Source: Aphanomyces cochlioides (taxonomy: Eukaryota; Oomycota; Saprolegniomycetes; Saprolegniales; Verrucalvaceae). Taken from it: 64,000 bases of DNA. The notes below the pieces were generated by a model. The model searched no databases and had not been told where the DNA came from. It was given only the letters and a program-made list of their open reading frames with translations. Positions 43,001 through 55,000 of this stretch are shown here, piece after piece (within the stretch, counting starts at the first letter, position 1; each line of letters begins with the position of its first letter). The position numbers and the translations under genes are program-made. The stretch is from contig JAHQRK010000015.1 in assembly GCA_019828595.1 (NCBI GenBank), positions 310,001 through 374,000 of the forward strand, given 5' to 3'.

Positions 43001-46000
43001 CTGTCGATACCGTTTTCGTTAGTGGAAATAAAGACAGATCCACTTTGCGCTCGGCTAGAACTGCCAGTGTTGAGGCGAATACTGGCCCCCGGGCCAATCG
43101 AGCTCGCTCCTCCTTGCATCATAACATCGCCAGCGTCAAAAGCAGAGCCCGTGGCAATAATAGTCTGACCAGAGCTAACATGTCCACTGCCACTGCTGAC
43201 AACTACAGCACCGCCTTGGGCTTGTTGAGGAATACCGTCATCGACTGCTGAAGCACCAAGCAATTCTATCTTACCTGTTGCTCCTGCGGTAAGTTGGATG
43301 TTTCCTCCAATAGAATCAGTGCTGCGCCCAGCACGGAAAATTAGACTTCCATCTTCGTCACCAGCATCCATTAAGATGTCCCCATCTCGGCCGGAGCGCA
43401 TACGAATGTTTCCTCCACTCGACAATTGAATGTGGGAGCTATCGCCAGCAGTCTTCACGTCAACATGACCGCCAGCGGTCCCGCCCATTGTTTCTAGGAG
43501 AATGTTGCCCGTAGCTTTCTGGCTAGCTTGCACAGTAAGTTTTATCGAGCCAGATTCGACGGACGGCAAACCAGTTTGGAGGACAATATTTCCAGAGGTT
43601 TCAGCAGAGCCACTCTTCACGAACACGTCACCTCCTTGGCGTATCGCTGCACCAGCCTCGAGGCCTACTGATGCACCGAACTCGATACTTCTGCCTGCGC
43701 TTAAAGAAATACGTCCAGCTTGAGAGCCGTGGCCAGTTCCGATCAATACGTCCCCAGCGCTCAACATTGATTCACCAGTCCTTAATTGAATTGAACCACT
43801 GCTACCGTCGGAAACGGGTGAGCTTTGGGCAATTACATCCCCCGAACTTCGATAGCTAAGTCCGCTTGTGACGGATATCGTGCCAAGTCCAGCTTCGCCA
43901 ATGACGACGCGCCCACGAATCAACGTATCGGTGTTAGTCCTCATGCCACCACCAGTTATAATGACAGAGCCACCACCAGCGTTATCATTTCCGCTTGAAA
44001 TCATCACTTGCTCTTCAGCCAGAAAATTGATCGATGAACTTGTCATTCCAGCGTCAGTGGTTGAATCAAATGCCAAAGTACTAGACTTAAGGGCTATGAG
44101 AGCATCAGAGTTAACATTCACATTTCCGCCCAATCCTTGTTTTTTAGGTCCAGCGCTGATGGATACTTCGCCGCCACTTTCGAGTCCATCACCTCCATGC
44201 AGCTCCACTGCCCCACCAGAAGAACTTGACGATCCACCCCGGACTACCACAGAGGAACCTCTTCTGCCAGAAGTTGCGCCAGGGACAACAAATATTGTAC
44301 CCGTGGATTGTCGGCTTGCTCCGGTGTGCAATTTCAAATCACCACTGGTATCGTAAATATCTTCGCCTGTCTGGATTGTCACTCCACCACTTTGGCTTCT
44401 ACCGCCAGATTGAAGAACAATACTTGTGTCCAAGCGAAGACTGGCTTGATTTTCTTCGCGCGAGCCCTGGCTAATGTGGATGGGTCCAGCAGATTCACTA
44501 GAGCCAGAGCTCAGCTTGATCTCTCCACTTTCCCTCTGTCCATCGGCACTAGAAATCGCCAACGAACCAGATGAAGTTGCACCAAGTCCAGAAATAATGC
44601 GAACTTTGCCACCGGTAGCTCCAGATCCTCCGGTAAAGAGAAGAGATCCACCGTCTTGAGACTTCGATTGTCCACTCTCGAGTTTGAGGGCACCAGAGTT
44701 TAATCCGGCATCACCAGTTCGAATAGAAATGCTCCCAGATTCTTGACTCGATACGCCTGTAGAAATTTGAGTCTCTCCGCTGTAGGATGCATCGGCTGTT
44801 CCAAGACGAATACTTCCACTTGTCGTGCCCGAACCAGTCAAAATCGCAATGTTTCCACCAAGTGCGTTAGTGTTACCCGCTTGAATATTAATAGAGCCAG
44901 CACTGGTTTGCCCATTTCCAACAGAAATAGCAATCGATCCGGAATTGATGCTTTCACCTGTCTTAATAAGCGTGTCACCGGAAGACGAAGTGCCCGAGTC
45001 TCCAGATCTCAGAACAATTCTGCCGGAAGCTTTATCGTCGTGTCCCTCGGTAGAGATATCAAGTCTCCCAGTTCCAGATTCATCATTTCTGCCAACACTG
45101 AAGCGTTTGTGATGCGCCTGCATTGCTGCCAACAAATCCACCGTGAGTAAATTTTTGTTGACTTCGTGGAACTCATCCATCGTAAAATTTTTCTCTGGAA
45201 AATTGTAATTGGACTTGTGGACATACTCGGGGAATTTTTCCGCCACTTGCTGCGCAATAACACCACGAACAACGTCGTTATTCATGTGCCCAATAGATTG
45301 CCACAACTCATTGTAGCGGAATTGTTTCACCTCTAACTCTTGAAGACGATGAAGAATATCATTCTGATCGACATCTTCAATATCCGTCTTGATTCGACGA
45401 TCGGATGGGGTTGTTGATGCGGGAAATGAAGCTGGTACGTGACTGACGATGCGATCTTTCTGCATACGAAAGTTTACGTTCCCCGTGATTGGCGATTGAG
45501 CATGGCTGAATGTCCACTCACCAGTTTCCAATGTATTGTTCGAAGCATTTCCGCCAAACAAATTAATTGGGGCCGTGCTTGTGCTATTAATGGTGACCAT
45601 TCCAGAAGAATCGACAACAATAGACGCGCTGGTAAGAGGATTACCTAGAGTGACTGATCCGGAGGACGATCCACTTCCAGGGGAAATATTCACACTTCCA
45701 CCTGTTGCCGACGAGCTACTGCCACCTGTTAAAGCAAGGGAGCCCCCAATATCTTGGGTTGAAGAGCCAGCAACAAGTTTGACAGCACCTCCACGAGCAT
45801 TGCCACTGCCAACAGCAAGAATAATATTTCCACTTGAAGATCCGCTTGGCCCGGTTGACAAAGAAAGAGCGCCAGTATTGGCCGCAGTGCTTACACCTGT
45901 AGCAATAGTAATTGTACCACTTGAGCCAACAAGGGGTGTGGAGGTCGAAATTCGAATAACTCCTGAGGTAGCGCCCTCTCCAGAGCCAAGGTCCAAGCTA

Positions 46001-49000
46001 CCACCTGCGCCGCTAACTGTGGAGCCACCTTGGACAGAAACTGAGCCGCCGTCTGTAGCAGTGCTTCGGCCACCCTGTACGTAAATGCTTGAGCCCACAG
46101 ATGCACTTTGGCCAGCGTATATCTGAACAACACCAGCACTGCCAGACGTGGAGCTACCTGTACCGAGCGTCAAGTCACCCGAGCTGATACCATTAGCGTC
46201 CCCAGAAGAGATAACAACTGAGCCGCTCAAGCCAGATGTAGCCGTAGCTGCAGACGATCCAAAACTTGCTTGCCCAGACGATGCTCCCGAGCCAGATTGG
46301 ACAATGACACTTCCACCAGCTTGAGTTGTTGAAGCACCGCCTTGAACAAGAACAGAGGCTCCAGAAGTCGCAGAAGTAGTTCCCGCTGACAAACTGACCA
46401 TTCCAGTTGATCCAAGGGATGCATCACCCGATGAGATTTCCACTGAACCACTGTCAAATTTCGCCGAAGATCCAGATGAGACAGTGACATCACCGCTGTT
46501 GCCTGATGATGCAGTACTTGACGCAAGCGTGATGCTACCCGAATTGGTTGATCCGTCTCCAGAGTTCAAACTTATCTTGCCTCCTGAACCTGAACCACTC
46601 GACCCAGCAGATAAGGATACATCTCCACCAATGCCACCTGTCCCTGACGACAGAATAATTGCCCCGGATGTGGAAGAGGCATTTCCTGTTGTCAATTGAA
46701 TTGCTCCAGATACATCCGAACTTGCTGTTCCAGAAAAGACGTTAATAGTACCAGACTTGGAAGCAGAGGGTGAGCTGATCGTAATATTTCCGCTCGAGCT
46801 GGTCGCACTTCCCCCAGACTTCAGGAAAAGCGACCCTCCACTCGACACTTTAGATGACGAGCCAGCAGCAATAGTCATATTGCCGCCCACAGCTCCTGTT
46901 CCAATAGTGATTTGGATGTTGCCACCGGGTCCAGATGAAGACGGAGATGTTTGAATTGATACATCTCCTGATGCTCCTGATGTAGCATTTCCACTGGTCA
47001 TTACGATGCTACCGCTGGATGCACTTGCCGCAGACTGGATGGTGATATTCCCTGAGGATGACGGGCCGCCTGCGCTCAAAATTTGGACATTTCCACCAGT
47101 TCCAGATGTTGAATTGCCGCTGGCTAACGACAATGCTGTCCCCATTGTGGCACCACTTGAGCCAACGTTGATCAAAATTGGGCCGCTGTTCGTGGAAGAC
47201 GCGCCAGTCGACAATACAATGCTTCCCGAGGAACCGGCTGAGCTACTTCCAGTAGAGAACTGTATCGGTCCGCTACTCTTGGCATCGGGTGTAGTTAGCC
47301 CAATTGATCCACTTGAGCTAGAGGAACCAGCGTTTCCGCCAGAGGTAATTTTAACAGCGCCACTAGGACTCTCTGACAAAACTGTACCAGCAGAAACTGT
47401 AATAGTTCCCCCGGCTCCATTGGTAGCATCACCGACAAACATTGATATGGATCCGCTTGCACCGTTGTTACCCGAACCAGTGTTCATCACCAGCTGTCCC
47501 GATGTCTTTGTGCCTTCTCCAGTAGCTAAACTCACGTCACCGGAAACGGGGCTGTCGGCTGTTCCAAGGGCAATACCACCTGATGAGCCGGAAACACTCA
47601 CTCCAGAAAAGAGAGAAACTGGTCCACCGTTTCCAACGGACTGCCCTCCAAGCAGTCGGATAGCACCTGCGGTACCGGTGGTTGTTGGTCCCACAGACAG
47701 TGTAATAGAGCCTCCATCAGACGTTGAACTACCGGTGGCAATACTCACGGAGCCGACAGGCTGGGATTGAGCATCTCCAGTTTCCAGACCAATTGAGCCG
47801 GATGCTCCCGAGACTCCTCCAGGTGACGTCGCTAGCTGAACATCACCGCTGGTCGAAGAAACGCCCACCCCAGATGTCAATAGGATCGAACCCCCAGTGG
47901 CAGTTGAGCTGTTACCTCCTGACACCAGAATGTTACCCGCGGTCAATTTACTTGTGCCCGTCGCGATACTCAGGTTGCTTGACGAGGAAACCGATGACGA
48001 GCCAGTAGAAACAATGACAACACCAGACACGTCCACTGCACTCCCTGAGGTCAATGACACTGAGCCACTCTTGGATACTGCAGCAGATGACGAACCGACG
48101 ACCACTGACCCAGTAGTCGATGTGGCTGAGGAAGTGCTACCAGAAAGCACTTGCACTCCGCCACCAGTTGAACTTGTGCTGGCGCCACCTGTGAACATTG
48201 CATTACCACCGGAATTTGATCCTATTGCCTGTCCGGCAGCTATAACTAGATTTCCCCCAGCAGCAGATGAGCTCTTGCCGGATGTTATGGACACGAGACC
48301 ACCAACACCCACGAGGCCAGTCGAAGAGCCTCCTTGAATAACAATATCACCTGGTGTACTTCCGACAGAATTTCCTGTTTGAAGAGTAATTCCACCACCA
48401 ACATCGGTGGAAATTCCAGTGGAAATCGTAACAGTGCCTGAGGTGCCATATGTGGCCGTGCCTGTGCTCAATGTCACACCCCCAGAGTTTGTTGTTCCAA
48501 GAGTTGAACCAACAGTTACAGAGCCACTTGTACCGCCAATGCTGGAGCCAGAACTGATCGTCACAGAACCTCCAGTGTTTGAAACGGCTTTCCCAGCTGA
48601 TAAAGATAGACTGCCACCTTGGTCAGCGGAGCTACCACCAGCGTTAATCGAAATGCTTCCACTGCTCGCAGCATCACTTGTTGAAAGGGACAGATCGCCC
48701 GAGCTGGCTGTGGCAGAGCCAGTATTGATAACCATGAGTCCACTGTTGACTCCAGAGGCAGTGGATAACGTCATGTTTCCTGTTAACGTTCCACCACCTC
48801 CGGTTGAAATCCTTACAAAACCGCCTGAGCCACCAGAAGAGGTACCACTCGAAATTGAGACGTTACTTCCAGCAGAATTTCCAGTAGTTGTTCCACTAGA
48901 AATAATGACATTGCCAGCACTTGTTGTTGAATTTCCAGTGAAGACAAGAACGTGTCCTGCACTTCCCGTAGTCGCAGTTCCAGTCGATAATGACAAATTT

Positions 49001-52000
49001 CCGGTCGATAAAGACGCCACAGAGCCTAGATTAATGTTTCCACTGATAAACTTTCCGACACCAGACGTCACCGATAAATTACCGCCATTTTGGTTCGTGG
49101 AGGATCCGCTACCCAACAAAATATTACCTGGGGTACTCAAACTTTGACCCACAGATATTGTAACATCTCCACCCACACCAGCTGATGATAAGCCCGAGCT
49201 GATTGTAACAGAGCCAGCTGATGAAGATGATGAGCCCGACGCAAGGACAATCGAGCCAGAAGACCCACCAGCCGCTGAAGCAGCAGTCAAAATAGAAATT
49301 TGGCCAGTAAGTCTACTCGTGGGAGCACCTCCAGATGTCAATACGATGTTGCCACCAGTGGACCCAGTCGATGAACCAGAAGTTATAGAGACACTTGCAC
49401 CTGAAGATGATGAACTTCCAACTGATAATGTCAATGCACCGGCCTGACTCATCGAAGCGCTGCCAGTAGAAAGCAAAATTTGCCCGCCACCTTGAAGTGC
49501 TCCCGAAGCACTACCCGCAGTGACTGTGACACCGCCGGAGCTGCTTGTGGTACTTCCGCTAGCAGTGCTCAACAAAATTCCACCGGTGGTACCCGACGCA
49601 CTGGAGCCAGATAAAATTTGAACTCCACCGCCGCTAACACCCGATCTTTTGCTGTTCGCACCAACAATTGTGACACCTCCACCAGTATCACCTGCACCAG
49701 GTGTTAACGTGATTGAACCACCAGCTCCAATAGATGCGGCTCCACCCTGGATTGCAACTGTGCCAGCATTTCCGTTCACAACATTCCCTGAATTAACGGA
49801 TACGCCTCCACTGTTGCCAGTTGTAGTTGCGTCTGAGCTGGCAACAAGAATACTTCCAGTCGATGTTGTAGCTCCAGAACTAGTGCTAGCGCCAGAAACA
49901 ATGGACACAGGACCACCAGATGCCGCGGAGCCACTTGTCAAGCTCAATGCGCTACCAACGGCTGCAGAAGTACTTGTTCCAACAGTCAAAGAAATGGATC
50001 CTGCCGTCGGGGCGTTTCCAGTAGAAAGAGATATGCTTCCACTCGAGCTGAAAGAAGCAGCACCCGTAGACAACGACAAGCGGCCAGACATGAGAGCTGG
50101 TGGTGAGGAGATATCGACGAAGCCTGTGACACTTGACGAACTTCCGCCTCCAACAAGTCTGATGGGGCCGCCTGGGCCATATGAACTTGAACCTCCCAAC
50201 AATGAAATCGCGCCAGAGGGGCTAGGCGATGGACTTGCCCCAACGGTACTGCCACCAACTAACGTGATATTTCCTCCGCCCGATGTAATCTTCGAAGTCG
50301 AACCAGCCTGGATATTAATATTTCCACCGCTTGATGAGTCTTGTGAGGTAGATCCGGCTGCAAGAGTGATTGGGGCCCCAGCTGCCATGGAATTGTCTCC
50401 TGCACTAAGCGAAATGTTGCCACCCGAGGGACTATCTCCTGTCGAGATAATAACACTGCCTGACGCAGAGTTAACCGAGCTTCCAGTTGTAATTCTCGTG
50501 TTGCCTGAAGGACCAGTGTTCGCGCTTGACGATAAAATGACCGTGCCACTCTTCGACGAGGATAGCCCGCTTCCAGACACAATCAATACATCGCCACCAT
50601 CATTGCCAATAGCTGTTGAGTTTCCGCCAGTGAGCTCAACATTGCCACCTTTCGCACCAATTCCGCTTGACAGCATAATCTTTCCACTCGAACCTTTCAA
50701 AGCAACACCGGTGGTAAGTGCGATTGTGCCAGATGATCCCATGGACGATTGACCAGTCTGCAACGCGACAATGCCAGAAATCGAGGAAAAGGATGAGCCT
50801 GATGCAGCAGAAGCAACAATAACATCACCACTTGCTCCAATAGTGCTTGTACCAGATAACAAAGTAACGGTTCCACCCGTCAAAGTAGAGGAATCTCCAG
50901 CGTCGATGTCGATTCCTCCTCCTTTCTGTTGACTCGTTCCAACGCCAACAAAGATTTGGCCAGCTGTCCCTGTTGACGAGGAACCTGATGTAACAGAGAT
51001 ATTCCCCGAACCAGAGATCGATGTACCACTTGAAAGGACAATGGTCCCGGACGCACCAGATGCAGTTACGTTGGCAGTACGAATTGTCAAATGACCGCTA
51101 CTTGACGTGCTACTTTGTCCACTCTGTATTGAGATAGATCCTCCTGTTTGAGCTTGAGCGGTGCTATCGCCGGCTCGTAATCGCAGTAAACCACCCGTTG
51201 AGGTTGAACTACTTCCAGCACTAAGAGAAATCCGCCCAGCTTGGCCACCAGTTGAGGCACCAGTGGACATGAAAATTGAGCCAGACGTTCCTTGTTGCGC
51301 GGCGCCTGTGCTCAAAGTGAAGTTGCCACTCACACCTTGCGGACCAGAATCAGCCGTCGTGATTGAAATAGAGCCGCTGGTGGTTGCAGAAGACGCTCCA
51401 GAAATAATGTTGACTTTACCTCCAACACCATTCTGCGATGGTCCACCAGAAAGCGTAAGGTCTGAGCCATCACCATTTTCTGCAACGCCTAAGCTCATGG
51501 AGACTGTGCCGGGGCGTCCCCACTTGGCGCCACCGGTCGAAAGAAAAATATTCCCAGAATTGCCAGCAATGGCGTACCCAGTTGATATTGTGGTATTTCC
51601 GCTCGTGGCGGATGCAGCTGTACTGACTGAGAGGGATCCACTCGTTGTTGCACTGGAGGCCCCGCTCGTCAGCGAGATAAAGCCACCAGTCACACCGGTG
51701 TTAATTCCACCAGAAATAGTAACTGAGCCCGAGCTTGGTGATGTGCTCGTGCCAGCAGTGACGGAGATATTGCCAGCAAAGGAACCGATGGCCGTTCCAG
51801 TTGAAATAGAGATAGATCCAGACGAACCAGAGGTAGTCAAGCCAGAGGATAAACGAACGTTTCCAGAGCCTGCGTTTGAAGTACCCGGAGAAGATGAGAT
51901 TTGAACGTCTCCACTTGATGCTAAACTGCTCATGCCACTTGTGATCGAAATTATACCTCCAGTGGCACCACTGGCTGCACCACCTTGAACTGCAATGGCG

Positions 52001-55000
52001 CCACCAATGTCCGTGCTACTGCCACCAAAACTTCGCCCACCAATAATCACGACGCTTCCTCCGTCGCCACCGTTTGCTGTATCTGTGCTTGTTCCAAAAC
52101 CAGCAGCAATAGTGACATTACCACCGCTGACCCCTTGAGCCTGTGTGGCGTTACCAGCGGTAATTGCGACTTGGCCGCCCATACCAATCGAGCCAGATCC
52201 AACAAGGATACTAATGTTACCACCAGAACCAGAATTCGAGATGCCTGACATGATCCTCACGTTGCCCGATGAAGCTCCTGTGCCGTAACCAGTTAAGATG
52301 TTCATATCACCGGTTGAAGTGGAATTTGGGGTACTGAGGGTAATAGCTCCACTCTTTGATCCCAAATTGGAGCCTGAAAAGATCTGTACTTCACCACCGC
52401 TTGCTGAGGAATCGGTGCTATTACCAGCGCGCACGACAATTCCACCTCCAGTTCCTGAAACGCCAGTATTGACACTCACTTGGATTAAGCCTGCAGCTCC
52501 AGCATTGGATTGTCCTGTCGAAATTAAAATTCTGCCAGAGTTGCCTGCCCTTCCGACGCCAGTTGATAAAGACATTATGCCACTTACGCCAGCTGGCCCA
52601 GAATCAGCAGTCGAGATGGATAATTGACCGCTGGTGTAAACATTCGATACGCCAGATGTAACAGAGATAGAACCGCCGGTTGCTGTTGCTGCCCAGCCCC
52701 CATTGACATTGACGGCGCCGCCGACGTCTGAAGTTGCAACCTGTCCAAAGGCCATTCCACCAGCAATATCAACTCGGCCTCCACGGCCACCGCCAATTGT
52801 TGCGTCAGTACTCAATCCATCACCGCCAACAATTAGCACTCGACCACCAGCTGACCTTGTATCCAGAGTTTCGCCAGCAGCAATGGTTACATTGCCGCCA
52901 GTGCCAGTATCGCCATAGCCAACTGCTACAGTAATATTCCCTGATCCAGCTTTCGAGGCGTTTCCGGTAAGAATAAAAATACTTCCTGATCCTCTGCCAC
53001 CTGTAGAGGCTCCAGTGGAGAGGCTGATCAAGCCGCTTTCGCCAACAAGCCCCGAGTTAGCAGTCGTCAAATTAATTGAGCCACTCGTTGTCGGTGTACT
53101 CATTCCAGACGTTAGGGAAATAAAGCCGCCTGTGCTACCAACAGCAGTCGTTGTACCAGCAGTCAACATAATGCTTCCTCCATTCGAAAGGGTACCATTG
53201 CCAACAGATAGAGAGATATTGCCTCCTTGACCTCCGGTGGCCCTGCCAGTAAAAAGGGAAATCGCACCAGAGGCTCCGTTTGACGTCGTACCAGTGGACA
53301 GCGACAGACGTCCACTTTGTCCAGAAGTGCCGCCGCTTCCAGTATTCAATTGGATAGTGCCACTTGTAGTTAACAAGGACTGGCCAGATGTCACAATCAC
53401 ATCACCTCCGACTGCGTTACTTCTCGACTCACCAGCAGTTACGAGAACCTGGCCACCTGCAAAGCCCGAACCAACGGATAATACAATATTGCCGCCAGCA
53501 CCAGATGACATACCAGTCGACAATGTCACACCACCAGAATTCCCAGTTGCTGCAATTCCAGTTGATACTGAAATTGAGCCGGAAACACCATTCCATCCAG
53601 AGTTGGAAGTTCGCATGATGATGTCACCACTCGTAGTTGCTACTCCAAGACCTGATGTAAAAGTCAAGCGACCACCGGTGCTGGCAGAAGCATTGCCTCC
53701 AGTAAGAGAGATGTTCCCGCCACTGTTTAGCGTGGGGCTCATTCCCATAGCATTTCCAGCGTTGATAATAACATTACCGCCTCTTCCGCCGTTCTGGTTG
53801 TCATTGCTGCGACCATCGCCAGCAATCAAAAAAACGCGGCCACCAGCAGAGGCCTTAGCCGTTGTATCACCGGCTTCGCCAAGAAAATCACCACCATCAT
53901 TGGTGTTGCCAGTTCCAACAGAAATTGATACCATGCCACCAGAGCCACCTGTGGCAACACCAGTGGAAAGAATAATGGCGCCACTTGTCCCGCTAGAGGA
54001 TGTACCAGTGGAAATGGTAACACTTCCTGAGACACCTGCAGTACCAGCATCGTTCGTCTGGATCAAAACATTTCCGCTGCTCGTTGGGATTGATCGACCA
54101 GTATAAATTGAGACAGAGCCACCAGTCCTGCCGACAGCCAGGGTATCACCAGCGGACAATGAGACACTACCACCGTTGCCAGTATCACCAGTGCCAACAT
54201 AAGAAGTCATATTACCACCAGCTCCGCCTTTGGATGCACCACTGTACATGGTAATTCCACCAGATGGACCAGCCGAAGCATCACCAGTGTTAAGAGAAAG
54301 CAAACCAGAGGTACCGGACGTGCCAGCATCAGCCGTGTATATTGACACATCGCCTGATGAGCCCGACAGACTTTTGCCAGAGCCCATCCGAAGGGAACCT
54401 CCAGAGCCCCCAAACGCAGTACCAGCAGCAATATTCATAAAACCGCCATTGTCGTTTTTGTTGCCACCCCAAGCTGTACCAGCTGTCATGGAAAGAGCAC
54501 CACCACGACCACCACCAGATTTAAGCATGTTGCTGCCTAAACCGGCAGAAATGTTTACACGACCTCCAGAGGCAAGGGCATCCATTGCTTCTCCGGCGAC
54601 GATGACTATGTCGCCACCATTTCCCTTAAATGCCGAACCAACTGTGGCCGTAATGTTGCCAGCACTGGCAAGAGCCGCGTACCCGGTCGACAACTGGATA
54701 TTGCCACTAATGCCAAATAACGACGTGCCCGTCGAAATTGAAACAGTTCCAGACACGCCTTTTGAGCTCGAGTTGCTCGTTTCAATGGTGATGTCGCCAC
54801 TCGACGACGCACGGCTGAATCCACTGACGATTTGAATTTCACCGCCACTTGACACTGCAGATTGACCGCCTTGAAGACGAATTTTTCCACCAATATTTCG
54901 GTATGGATTCTGGCCCAGCGCTTCACCGCCAGTAACAAGCACGACACCACCACTCCCACCGTTTTGGGTGTTCAAGCTGCTGCCCAACCCAGCCGTGATA

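Noticed and set aside
49649..50752. Long plus-strand Pro-rich ORFs (up to 367 codons) opposite the giant gene, repeated in every array unit
   Set aside because: They are antisense shadows: complements of Gly, Ser and Thr codons read as Pro-, Ala- and Thr-rich frames with few stops. They have no own promoter, domains or independent conservation.
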